This document shows positions 52,280-63,600 of a stretch of DNA of 64,000 bases, in pieces (the stretch's first letter is position 1; each line of letters starts with the position of its first letter). Made by a program: the position numbers and the translations under genes. This DNA comes from Pipra filicauda (Eukaryota; Chordata; Aves; Passeriformes; Pipridae): assembly GCF_003945595.2 (NCBI RefSeq), contig NW_024104552.1, positions 310,001 through 374,000 on the forward strand. The letters run 5' to 3'. The notes under the pieces are model-generated. The model was not told the origin of the DNA. It saw only the letters and a list, made by a program, of their open reading frames with translations, and did not search any database.

Positions 52280-52525
52280 CTGTGACCAGTCTTGGGGCCG
52301 GGAGCTGGCTCCTGCCATACCTCGAGGTAGAGCTCAGTCCTGGGAGCTGGGGTAGCGGGGCACTGACCCAGCATTGGGCCAGGGTATGGACTGGCCCTCA
52401 CCCCAACACAGGCTGACTGCAGTGGGGCTCTGAAATACCTTCATCTGGCACCCGGGACCACCTCAAAGCTCAATACAACCCATTTGGTCTGGGAGGGGGT
52501 TTTGGCATCTCCTCGGTGACAGTAA
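52280..52525. other. GC-rich patch of unknown origin
   Basis: About 250 bp much richer in G and C than its surroundings, with scattered CpGs (GGGCCGGGAG, CCTCGAGG, GTAGCGGGGC, CACCCGGGAC). It has no long open frame and I do not recognise a repeat. It could be an old transposon fragment or a small regulatory CpG cluster. Confidence 0.4.
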
Positions 52526-54448
52526 GGGACTACCTGCATTCCCATGTTTTAATGTAGGGGAGATAGGCCTTTTTGATACTAAATTCTATTCAGTTCCCAC
52601 TCAAGGAGGGGTTTTCAGTCAGAAAACTCTCTTACAACAACCTTTAGTGTTACAATTCACTCTCTCAGCAGCAGATACCGTTTGTCTCAACCAGAACTTA
52701 ACAATGGCTTCCTTCTGCCTTCCTCCAGGCAAACGCTTTCACAGGTACACAGACCAGTAAATCAGTTTTCTGGTCTATTAGTACCTACAGGTTGCATTCC
52801 TGGGGGAGCTGCCAAACTGCTCATGAGAGCACCTCAAAGCATTAGTTAACCTATCAAGCGCTCCACAAACTGAGCAGGCTTCAAGTCCATGACTCAGGAA
52901 ATTCAGACCTGTGACACCAAGAAAACAAGGAGAAAAGCAGCAGCTGCCACCAAGGGGGAGTAACTCACACAAAGTAGGAAAAGAAATACGCACATACCAA
53001 AATGTAATTAAGTATCATTGTTCATAGCATACGCTTTCCCTTGCCACTTGGAAATTTTCCAAGTATGCTGAACCCCTTAATTTACAAAACAATCGACCCA
53101 GCATGGTTAGCACATCCTGCAGACTTGCTTAATTTACATAACGTAGGGCATCTACTGCAGATTGAGCTGTTGTAAGCTGTACTCATTCAAGATGCTGCAG
53201 TTTTATTTGCAGTATTATTGTTTAAGGCTTCATTTTCATCCACGCGTGGAGTTGTATTTTGTTTGTGGAATAAAAGGCAACAAAACATTTTCTACCACTA
53301 CTATTGTTAGCAGTGCTTTAATCATGATAATTTGAAACTGAAACCTGACTTTGAGCAGTTCACAAAAGGCCACCCTCAGAAATCTCACAGAAAGCTGGCA
53401 TCTGTGCAGCCCTTTACATGTATTTACACAGGGCATGGAATGGTGGGCACGGAATGTTTTTAATTGAGTTAGAAGTCCATCACAGTCCATTCAGTCACAA
53501 TGCTGGAGAAAAGTGATGTCTACCATATAAAATACACTAGCTAATTATGAATTTCCCAGTGTCTTTGGAAAGAAGTAGTGTCAACTTTTGTGCTCTGCAT
53601 GATGGAGTTTAAGGGGGAGAGAGGGGAACACCACTCTACATGCAAAGCTCATTCAGCACTTGATGCTCCAAACAGGCTGTAAGATTTATCATAGGGAACT
53701 GTCAGGAAACAAAACTTTCTTGGGTGACCCCACTTCCCTATGCACTTGTGAAGACTCCTGTTACACTGATTAAAATCTTTCACCTTTGACTTTTCCTCAG
53801 ACCAACTTGACATGGAAGTCAGCGCTGCTTGGTTGTGTTGGGTTACGCTGACTTGCAGTATTTCATGCCACAGGAATTTCTGACTGCCCTAACTACTGCT
53901 CAGTCTGACCACACATCCATTTGTGCTTTCCAGCTGAAAAGCAGGAATTAAAAACACATTTCCTTTCTGCTCACCAGTCCTCTTCTTGGTACCAGACCCA
54001 CTGCTGGGTATGTTTCACCATGCAATTTTATTTTTTTGCCCTGTGTGACTGGCTTTGGGGCAATATGTTCCAAAGTTGATCAATCTTTCAGCAACTTTGA
54101 AACGAGCTATCGTAACACTTCTGCCTACTATTTTGTGCTAACAGTCTTTTAAACAGACCTACCTGTGATCTCTCCAATCAGCATCCAAGAAAACAGGAAG
54201 TGAACTACGTATGCCAGCAGAACTACAGACCATTGAAGGGAAGCTGGAGTGGATGTTGGGAAGATATTTCATTATTCCATTCTTGCCTCCAGCTTTGGTC
54301 ATTTCTGTCACATGCCAGATATTGAACAAATGAGAACCATGAAAAATTTACTTTTGTAACAAAATTTATTTCTGCTCTGCGGATACAAATCCCAAACATC
54401 AACAAACAAATTCCAGTGGAAAAATACCAGTCATTAACAATGAAAACT

Positions 54449-54454
54449 TTTATT
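54449..54454 (-). terminator. CEP85L: Candidate polyadenylation signal of CEP85L
   Basis: TTTATT on the plus strand gives AATAAA on the minus strand, followed by a T/G-containing stretch. It is about 4.2 kb past the CEP85L stop, a plausible length for this gene's 3'UTR. Other AATAAA copies lie nearby (for example 54364-54369), so the choice is tentative. Confidence 0.35.
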
Positions 54455-55048
54455 ATTATTCAATAAATAGAACTTTGGCATTCAAAATTCTAGCTGTAAA
54501 CCCTACTTTAAAAAAAATTACAAAAAGAGGCAAGAACAACAAGCCTAAAGCTGAGCCAGCCAGTGGCTCCTTTACTTTTTACAATGAACACATTGTGATT
54601 AAGTCATGACAACTCTATTTACATATGAGGTATTCTGAGCGGTTCAAAAATTGAACCCAATTTACAAAACTACCAGTCTTCAGGGACTGATCCAGTACAT
54701 ATGTCAGCTGTGCTTTTAGAAGAGAGCTCCAGACACTCCTCCCCACTGAACTAATGATACACTTAATTAATATACACAAACACATTATTTGTGTTTCCTG
54801 CTCACGCATCATATTCAAAAAAGCTGCATACTACAACCAGCCTAACATTCAAAGTGTACACCTAGTACCTAGTTTAAGTACTTCTGTTTCTAGACATTAT
54901 GCAAGAGTTCTTACTACAAAAGCTTATTAACAAAGTAATGGCAGGTGAGAAGAAAAGAAGGTGCAGTCATCAGCATCCTAAAAACTTATTTAAAATTCGA
55001 GGGGAATATACACTTACTTCAGGCAAAAAAGGCACAAAGGTATGCAGC

Positions 55049-55290
55049 TGTGGAATTAATATTGCTAATTAGCTACTGGAATAAATCATCCCTGTAGATA
55101 ATAACCATTGATCTGTTTGCAGTCTAAGAATGCAGATTAGTTCAGAAGATCTTTTTCCCACTCATGACAGAACTCGTCACATCAGTGAGAAGAGCACAAT
55201 TATACTTCCAACTCCACCTGCATTATAGCACTGAGAAGGACAAGGAGAACTGGAGCAAATTGTGCCCTTGCAGAGAGACTGCAGTGTGCC
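55049..55290. repeat. Local duplication, copy 1 (about 242 bp)
   Basis: This block matches 56876-57115 in direct orientation, at about 85% identity by hand alignment, with shared stretches such as GATCTGTTTGCAGTCTAA, ATTAGTTCAGAAGA, TTCCAACTCCACCT and GAGAAGGACAAGGA. Copies start 1827 bp apart. Most differences are transitions with very few gaps. Confidence 0.92.
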
Positions 55291-56875
55291 ATCACTGCCC
55301 ACGCTATGACACCAGGTTGTGGAGGACAGGGTTTGCTTTCTTCCTTTCCTTGTGCTCTTACCCTGCAAGAAAAACGTCCAAAAGAACATTTGAAAGAAAA
55401 GGTGGGCTGCGAGGGCAAAGGAAGGAAGGAAACCTTTTGAAGTGAAAAGGATGGAATTTCAGCTCTTGTAATGACTTCTGGACCACCAGCAGCTTCAAAT
55501 GCTGGAGCCTGAGTGGGTGGTTACAGCAATCTCCACAATTTCACACAACTATCACACCATAAAGCTGCACAGCAGAGGCCAGCAACCTAAATCACATTTA
55601 CACAACTGAGCTGCGTTACTTCTATATAGTAAATACATAGCATCCTCTACAGCTTGTCCGAAGACACTTACTTGCCGTGTCTTTTTCAAAGTACATTCTT
55701 AAATACAGTAGTTACTGTAAATATCTTCTGGAGGATCATATAAATTCAATCTGAAACTATACAAAATGTTACTGTACAAATTTGCTGACACCTAGAATGG
55801 TACAGTATCCATTCACCTGCGGTTGTTTTTCAGCCCTTGGGATTGTCTAACAGCTACAGCAAAAAGTTGTCATGACTAAATCTAAGCAATTCCAATGTTA
55901 ACATTCTTTAATCAACTCTGTATTAAATAAGCTGAATGACACCACACACACACTACATTTTAACCAATTAAACAGTCATGCATATCTTAGACAAAGCTTA
56001 TTCCATTTAGAGGCATCTGTAAACTGATGCATATATAGTAATTGCTACCACTACAACAGGCCAAATTTTAAGGAATCAAAGCAAAATACTGCATCACTGT
56101 AGACAGTCAGTTGGTAGTCTGCATCTTTGGCTCATACATCCATCATTTACCTCCCTACTTTAATTTGACTGAGGCAGATAAACTCACGGGGTTTTAAAAT
56201 CAAGTGCTTTAAAGTCAACATAAATATTACAGGTTCTGTAAGAAAAACATCACAATGCAAGATTACAGCGCTGCAATCAAAGTATTACAAATAAATTGAG
56301 ACCTCCTTCCAGAGAAACTTTCAACTAATACTCGAAGACCATAAAAACTGAAGTGCTCTGCAAACATAAATTACTGATCTCAGCTTTCAGTACAGTATCA
56401 CCCTTTAACAGGAGGGACACTGGAGGCACACCAGCCAAGTGACAAGCTTAACAGTTCAAAAAAAGATCTCCTGCTCCTCTCTAATTGCTCTATTAACCTC
56501 CTTGTTATTTTCATCAAATTTAGAAAAAGTGTTGCTTGGTAAATTTTTATAGGTACAACATTGCCATTTAAGGAAACAAACAACAATGTGTAACTTAGGT
56601 GTTTCCTCTCTCCCTAATGCTTCTCATTTATTATCTGAAATGCTATTGTTGAATTCTGGTAGGAGACAGATGCCATAAACTGAAGACTACTGCTTCACTG
56701 CAGGACCAAAACCAGCAAACTACACCAAAGGAACGAGCTGAGGCTTTAGTTACAAAAGCCAATAATACTGTCAGAGGCACAGAAAACCATGCCAGCCCAT
56801 TTGTACAAAGTTCCTTGTCTTCAGTTTTGCACTAGTAAAAAAAAGTACACCTTCAATGTGGAAGATGTGTATTAA

Positions 56876-57115
56876 TGTGGAATTAATACTGCTAATGTGC
56901 TTCCAGAATAAATCACCCCTTTAGATAATTACTGTTGATCTGTTTGCAGTCTAAAATGCACATTAGTTCAGAAGACCTTTTCCCCAATCATGACAAAACT
57001 TGTTACATCAATGAGAAGAGCACACTCATATTTCCAACTCCACCTCCATCACAGCATTGAGAAGGACAAGGAAAACCAGAGGAAATTGCACCCTTGTGGA
57101 GAGATTGCAGCGTGC
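56876..57115. repeat. Local duplication, copy 2 (about 240 bp)
   Basis: Partner of 55049-55290, same orientation. Both copies begin TGTGGAATTAAT and fade out after GCAG(T/C)GTGC. It lies in the probable CEP85L 3'UTR. I do not recognise the unit as a known interspersed repeat. Confidence 0.92.
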
Positions 57116-57852
57116 ATACAGAAAGAGCATAGAAATTTAAAATAAAATGGCCTCATTTCTTTTCCTTTAAGTAGACACTAGACAATTTCACTTGCGATTT
57201 CCTCTAGACACTGTTTTAGTGCTCACAGAAGCTGAACCAGATTAATCTATCTGGAAACACCATGTAGCAGTAATATAAATAGCAACGTTATTTTTCGCAA
57301 ATTAGTCCAAGTGTAGTTTCAGGATAGAGAAAACTGTGAAATAAATAAATGCATATAGTTAAAAAAAATAAACCACTAAATTATAAAAACAACATTAATG
57401 GTAACTGTTTAACAATTGACAGAAAGCAAAATATCACCAAGTTAAAACTGGTAACCAGTATATGTTGCTTTACCACTTTTTTCCATTAACACAAATATAA
57501 TCAGAAAACAGAAGATACTAACACTTTTGCCATAAAAATGTTACCCTAGAATTTTCTTGGTTCTAACTGCTAAGCTTTCTAAGAGATTTCTGCTGGTATC
57601 CCCACTACGGGTAAGTTGACTGACTTGCATTTTAAAGCATCTGAAACCTTCTTTTAGTCCCACACACGTAAGTGATGCACGTATTTTTCTTAACAGTGTG
57701 TTTTGGAAGTGGTTTTGCTCTTCACAAGTTTTTGTTTTCTTCAGTTAAATACTCATCAGAGGCCTTCAGCAACAGAACACAGACCAGCCACATTTTAAAA
57801 TGGAGAGGACCTAAGGAAAAAGTTAATACAAACACCAAAGTACAGTTGTTGG

Positions 57853-57876
57853 TTGTTTTGTTTGTTTGTTTGTTTT
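57853..57876. repeat. (GTTT)n simple repeat
   Basis: A short run of TTTG units within the probable CEP85L 3'UTR; on the transcribed (minus) strand it reads as AAAC repeats. Confidence 0.85.
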
Positions 57877-58626
57877 CCTGCAGCCATGTACTGTGCTGCA
57901 GTTTCATGTCTTATAGCTTCTCTGGGTTTGTCACAGACTTCATATTACTGAAACTTCTTACAGCAATGTGAGAGCACTTCAAACAACCTGATACAGTTAT
58001 ATTTTATGGACTTGTTTGCATAAAGGAGTTAAACTTGGGGGGTTTTCTGCTATTGGACAAACAATCCATTACTAAAACCATCTTTCCTATATTCCTATTT
58101 TTAGACAACTTGGATAGCAACTACTTTTTGTAGTGCTCCAAGATTGTTCCAACTGCAATTCTTAGAGTGAAGTGCAGTGGCAGAAACCTCTGGCTTCACC
58201 ACATACAGCTACAGGTCCTTCGACCTTCTCCTCTAATATCAGAACACATATAATGCCACACAAACCCTTGATGAAGGAAAGGACTGAGAGCAGTAGCAGC
58301 ACGGCTGTTTTGAAGCTCTGATTCCAAAAACTAGGTGAAGTAATGAAACGAGCCCTAATGAAGGAAACAGAGTGTCCAACTGAATCATTCTTCACAGCTT
58401 GTTCCTACATTCAGTAGTTTGGAGAAAAGATTTCTTGCAGTTTGTACCACTCTGTTCAATGCTGACTCTCCCCTCCAGACCAGACTCCCAAGGTTAATTA
58501 TACGCAGCCCTCACAGGTGCATGTCTGGGGCTATTTGCAGCCTTCCAATATGGCTCCTTAGTAGAAATGAAAAGACCTGTGACACAGCAGGATTTAGTAA
58601 GTCGTTTTCTACTAGATGAAGTTTTG

Positions 58627-58790
58627 TCATTGAGTAATGCAATTGTCCCCCATGTCTTGAGCATAACGGTCTGACATTATAGTCCTCAATTCATCAATAT
58701 CCTTCCGTAACTGACAAACGTCCAAGAGCTTCTTTGAAAGAGTTTCTGTGCTGTGGTAATTTTCACTCTCTTCAGCTGAACAGCTCAGTG
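58627..58790 (-). CDS. CEP85L: CEP85L terminal coding exon
   Basis: This exon encodes the last 53 residues plus the second and third bases of a split serine codon. Read on the minus strand, it follows an acceptor (TTTTTCGTAG at 58791-58800) and runs [20 protein letters not shown], then [16 protein letters not shown], then [15 protein letters not shown], ending in TGA (58627-58629). The final string matches the C terminus of vertebrate CEP85L as I recall it. CEP85L is a coiled-coil protein of the centrosome and pericentriolar material, linked in human to neuronal migration. Heptad-like spacing of L/I residues in [14 protein letters not shown] fits a coiled coil. The phase (2 bases of a codon) matches the exon upstream exactly. 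Confidence 0.92.
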
Positions 58791-59925
58791 CTACGAAAAA
58801 CAACATCCGAGGTTAAAGCTCTAGCAACTGTACTCTGTGAATACTTCAACTACTAATCCTCTTTGAAATAGGAGGTAGGTCACTTTAGTTACATCAAGAC
58901 AAATCACACTTCAGCATGATGAAAAGCCAAGAAAACATGGTACCATGTGAACTTCAAGTCAATTCAGAGCCCATCAGTGCTTCTCTGAAAGACATGCTTT
59001 TCTGTTTCCACCAAGATCTAGACTTGCTGAAGTCTGATGAATCAAAACAGCAGTGAAAAAAACTGGACAGAACAGTCATTTCCTAGAGGTTTTGGAGTTT
59101 TCTATAGCCACTCAGAAAAGAGGGCTAGAAGGCGTGTAGTAGCTCTTGCGGCACAGAACACTGTACTTTACCTTTTCACCCTGCTGATGGTTCAGTTCAG
59201 CAATCTGTCTACCTGATTAATTCCAATTAACATTCAGAAAACATTAGAATACGATACATCCATTTAAAAAAAATGTGACTGTTTGTTAGGCTTGTTAAAA
59301 GACCTAACACAAACTTTGTGTGACTGGCTTTAAAAGGGCATTTTTTCTCTCATTTCCTGGTTAAATTTAACAGTTTAGTAAGTGCTGAAGACTAGATGTA
59401 CCGTTAACAGTACTAGAGATGAAGTTACCATGAGGGTTATATAATACACCTGGACCCCCACCCCCAAATCAGACATATACATCTTCAAACAACAGATGTA
59501 TATTCCTACCACTTGATCCTAAGGGCTTTAAAACAAAAAAACCACGACGTGTGTTTTTGTTTTAAAGCCCCATTAGCATCCATTAACCCTCACAGTGAGT
59601 GCACTATGTCTCAGGAGAGACAGACACCTGGCTACACATTTTTCTTTTCTAGAGCAGTGAACACAGCCATGATTGGGTCCACATGAAGAGCCAGTTATCT
59701 GCTTCCCTGACTTGGTAAGGACCTGTGTAGTCATATGCATTTAGCGGCACAGGCACACTAAGAGTTCAGCTTTTCCAGGGAGCTCCGTGAGTTCGGGCAC
59801 CACTCTTCCAGCGGCACAGTGAGGACACCAGCTTGTCCAGCTGGCAAGTTTGAGCAACACTTAGCTAAACTGTTATTCCTTTGTGTCAAAACATTATTAA
59901 GCATTGGCATGACAACATCACTTAC
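58791..59925 (-). other. CEP85L: Last CEP85L intron
   Basis: It is bounded by a GTAAG donor (59921-59925, read on the minus strand) and a TAG acceptor (58791-58793). It contains a near-symmetrical hairpin sequence at 59523-59570. No other features recognised. Confidence 0.85.
59523..59570. repeat. Inverted repeat with 17-bp perfect arms
   Basis: GGGCTTTAAAACAAAAA (59523-59539) and its exact reverse complement (59554-59570) are separated by 14 bp, ACCACGACGTGT-like, which can itself pair further. It lies in the last CEP85L intron. It could be a very small non-autonomous transposon relic or a hairpin RNA; no clear target duplication flanks it. Confidence 0.85.
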
Positions 59926-60139
59926 ATCTGATTCCCAGCAGTAAGGAAAGGTTAGGCTCCTTGCCCTGAGCTCTCTGGGTAAGAATACTGCACAGTGCTT
60001 TCAAGTCAAACAAGCAATGGGACATTTCCTTGAACAACTGGTCTGCTATAGGCATCTTCTCAGATACTGGCTGCCTGGACTGCTCCACCAGCCGCATCTG
60101 CTCCTTCAGGCAGGCATTCTCTTCCATCAGTCTTTGGTT
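59926..60139 (-). CDS. CEP85L: CEP85L penultimate coding exon in the window
   Basis: The exon is 214 nt (71 codons plus one base). On the minus strand it follows an acceptor TTTCACAAAG and reads [20 protein letters not shown], then [20 protein letters not shown], then [31 protein letters not shown], before the donor GTAAGTGATG (59925 downward). The first part (residues 1-21) is strongly coiled-coil-like ([15 protein letters not shown]). The later part, [23 protein letters not shown], is a compact motif also seen in the related CEP85 family C terminus, as I recall. It joins the previous exon in phase 0 and the next in phase 1. A methionine just inside the intron (60152-60154) is not a start; the frame simply happens to stay open there. 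Confidence 0.92.
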
Positions 60140-60523
60140 CTTTGTGAAACCCAAATGGAAAAAAGGGGAAAGTTAAGTCTGCATCATGCACTGTAGCAGA
60201 AAGTTTTCTGTTCCAAACCACAAACAATATAAATAAAAATAATTAAATTCCAAACATATAATCAATATTTCTGTACCTCTCCAAAGAATGGCAAATAGAC
60301 AGTTTCTATATTACTGTTTCATGTTACCATTTCTTAACCATCTTCACCCTTTAAGTTCTCCCTTCTTGAGGTAGGGATAGTATGTATTATACGTCTGCAT
60401 GGTAGCCAGGACAGTTAAGACGTAATTAAGGTCATAAAGCCCTACCAAGGGATCTTATAATCATTCTATAAGGTTCTTCCCAGCTGGTGTGGTCAGGGGT
60501 GCGTTACTGGAGTTTTTACTTAC
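60140..60523 (-). other. CEP85L: CEP85L intron (384 bp)
   Basis: A short intron with donor GTAAGTAAAA (from 60523 downward) and acceptor CACAAAG (ending at 60140) on the minus strand. Nothing else is recognised in it. Confidence 0.88.
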
Positions 60524-60631
60524 TTCAGAGAGAGTTTTATTCAACTGCTCTATATTCCTTTCTTTTTCCTCAAGCTCATTTGTCATCTTCTGAATTATCA
60601 ACTTTTCTTGCGAAAGCTTCTCTTGCATAGA
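60524..60631 (-). CDS. CEP85L: CEP85L coding exon (36 codons, coiled coil)
   Basis: This exon is exactly 36 codons, phase 0 at both ends. Read on the minus strand after the acceptor TTCATTCACTTCAG it encodes SMQEKLSQEKLIIQKMTNEL, then EEKERNIEQLNKTLSE, before GTAAGT. The composition (E, K, Q with leucines and isoleucines at heptad positions) is a typical parallel coiled coil, as expected for the C-terminal half of this centrosomal protein. With the two exons downstream, the window covers the last 161 residues of the protein; human CEP85L is about 805 residues. The exon was found from splice sites and frame continuity; it is too short to stand out as an open frame. Confidence 0.9.
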
Positions 60632-63600
60632 CTGAAGTGAATGAAAACACAGGTAAAGATTTTAAATTTTCATGCTTTATATCAGCACTTAGAAAAACTG
60701 CATCCTCAGTAAATTTCTAAGTTTCAATTACTTTGTGCTTTTGTACTAATTCTTCATTTTTTACTTTCTACCACGCTTCACCTGGTAATATTCAGCTGTA
60801 CCCCAGCTCACTGTACACTAACACACTATTCCAAGTATCATGAAACCTTTTAAATAAGCAGAATCTCTTTTGAAACAAGAAGGCTGTATGCATGAAAAAC
60901 CTTACCCCAATAAGGAATGCATGAAGTCCAAAATAACTATGCAATATTGTTTATTCTAATCAAACAATTTCACTTTACATAAGCAGTAAATACATCACAA
61001 GAAAGCTTCATTTGTGTCATTCCAAGGTATAACTGAAGATCTGTTTCATTCTCTACTTTAGACAAAGACTAAGGCAGGACTTCCCACAACCTTTCACAAT
61101 AGAATTCACCTCACCTATACAGTTGAGAAGAAAGTCTTTGATAGCTGATACAGAGCAGCAACCTCTGTAAAATCATTCAGACACATGATAGAACAGTCTG
61201 TACAATTCTACTGTACTGAAAAAAACCGCAGGCAAAAAACAAACTTATTTGAAGTTGCATCTGTAATAGATACAATAATTACTATTTTCAGTATTGCAGC
61301 TTCTCATGATTGACTTCCAGATCAATCACAAGCAGCAACAAACAAAAAACCTGCTGCAACATGGAATCAGCTGCTGTCAATTCCCCAGTCTTCAACTACA
61401 GAATTGAAACTGAGAAATCATGAGGTATTTCAAAGTGGAGTTTTTGGAGTGAATTCAGCATGACCACAGGTGCGTTTGTTCTTAAAAGGACTCATATTTA
61501 TTCCACTACTTGGCTTTTAAGTCTGTAGATATGTCTTTCAGGGTCATCTGACAAAATTCAGAAAGAGGAATATTCAAACCATCTTATCTGAATACTAACA
61601 ATGAATAGCAACTCTATCATACTCTGCAAAACTGGAAAACAATGGTGCTAACATTTACAGCCTTAATATGAACTAAAAAACCCCCTACTTCATTTTCACA
61701 TAAGTAGTAAGAAGCAGCAGGCAGAACCCAGAAAGGACTACTTGTTTTTAAAACCATTTTCATACACTTGACCTACTGCTCTTTTCACCCACACCACGAC
61801 CCTCGAAAGGAAGTGCTGAAGTAATGTGCATCCTAAAGATAAGCTCTTCAAGAAAGCGCAGCTACACACGCCAGTGGGAGGAAGGGCAGGAGGAAGGAGG
61901 GTCCTGCCTCACAGCAAAGGAAACACCCTGGGGTAGGACAAGGCAGGAAATAACTGCTTCAGGCATTTCCTCTTGCGTGCTTGCAGATGAGCAGAACCTG
62001 CAGTGATGTTAAATCATCATCTTTATTTTTTTAGAAACACTCTGTACTGAGAAAAATGGCCATTACTGGGTCAGCCTGAAGGTCCTTCTAGCTCCATCTG
62101 TAGCAGCAGCCAAACAGAAGATATTTAGGAAGCAGGAAGTGAACAGGGCAATGCAAGTGCCCAAAACACCCTTCCAACTTCCAAGTATCTCCCAATTTTA
62201 ACAGTCTTTGATGATGAGCAAGTTCAGGGACACCCAGAGCCCCAGGTATGCTACACCCATTAGCCCTACATGCTTCATGATCATGTCAATGACAACATAA
62301 GGTTTGACTCTGCAGCCTTCCTGAGGGTGGAGGGAAGACAAGGTGAAAAATATTACCTTCCCCAGTGTATTTTCAGAACTACATCTGCCATTAAATTTGC
62401 ATGACTCTGCAAACTAATCAAAAAAAAACTTCTAGAATATTCTAAACGACATCCACACATTCAGCTCAAGAGTTGCACCACGTAACAGGAACTACTAGAA
62501 GTGGAAATCAGTGTTTATTTTTAAAAGATAGACCAAACACCTATCATTCTCTGCTACTCTAATCTTAAAGCTCAGAAAAAGCACATGTGCTTAACAGCTT
62601 GGCTGAGCCTACAGTGTTACGGTTTCCAAGTTCCTAATTGTGCTATGAATCCTCTGTACTTCACCCTTAATTTTTCCATATGCTTTCCAAAGTTGCCACA
62701 AAATGGTGGCAATACTCCCAGCCTGGCACAGTTTGGGTTTATTGTGACTGACAGGGTTGACAGATGTACTTTGGGTAACACAGGCATCATATAATCTGAC
62801 CTATTTCTACTGTCTTTGTTTTGTAGCAAAAATTTTAATTTTTTGATATCTAAATTAATCATGTAAATATGGATTTTTTTAAAACATCATTGTAATCCAA
62901 AATTTTTCTCTTTCTGAAGAGGTACTACATATGCAGCACAGCATCTTGTCAAGACCAACCAGAATTTTAATCCCTCTCACTCAGAAGAACAAATCAATGA
63001 AGCAAAACCATACAAGGAAGATCAAAATCATTTCACCACGATTACAAGCAAATAGAAACTAGTACTGCTTCATACACTGCTGTCTGAAACAGAATTTGCT
63101 TTCATTTTATAAGCTAAAAACAATGAATTGAAATACATTCTCAAGCATAAGTTTACAATGTGGCAGAAGACAGGGAATAAAATGAGATCATCTGAGCTGA
63201 AGATAAATTACATCTCCGTGCTGATAAGGGATTTCAATTTGTAATGAACTAATTTTCAACACTTCCCAGGTAATGAATATGGAAGGCTGGGGATACCAAG
63301 GACAAAAAAAAGCTGCTGTAGTCTACAAGTAATTTGATGGTTGACACCATTTTCTAATCTTATTTTCTGTCCTTATATAAAATACTTCAAGAGGAAAAAT
63401 AAGAGAAAGTCCTGGAGAACAGAACACTATTCTGTTCACAGACAGTCACAACTACTCAGTATTTCCTAACCCCAGCTCTCTAAAGTCATTTCAGGCTAAG
63501 CACACAAAACACCAAAGATCACCAGTCTCAAGATAGAGGTGATGGTGAGAAAAAGATCAGAAATGTTAGGAAACATGAAAAGATTTAGATTGATGATAAT

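Larger units (their letters stand above)
50011..54440. other. Intergenic, no gene seen
   Basis: No supported gene. It contains a candidate conserved block (50790-51240), a GC-rich patch of unknown origin (52280-52525) and otherwise unremarkable AT-rich sequence leading to the probable end of the CEP85L transcript. Confidence 0.55.
54440..58626 (-). other. CEP85L: Probable CEP85L 3'UTR
   Basis: The roughly 4.2 kb beyond the CEP85L stop (minus strand) shows no further exon and is AT-rich with many poly(A)-signal-like words, as in long vertebrate 3'UTRs. Within it lie two diverged copies of a 240-bp block (55049-55290 and 56876-57115). The far border is inferred from the signal at 54449-54454. 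Confidence 0.5.
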
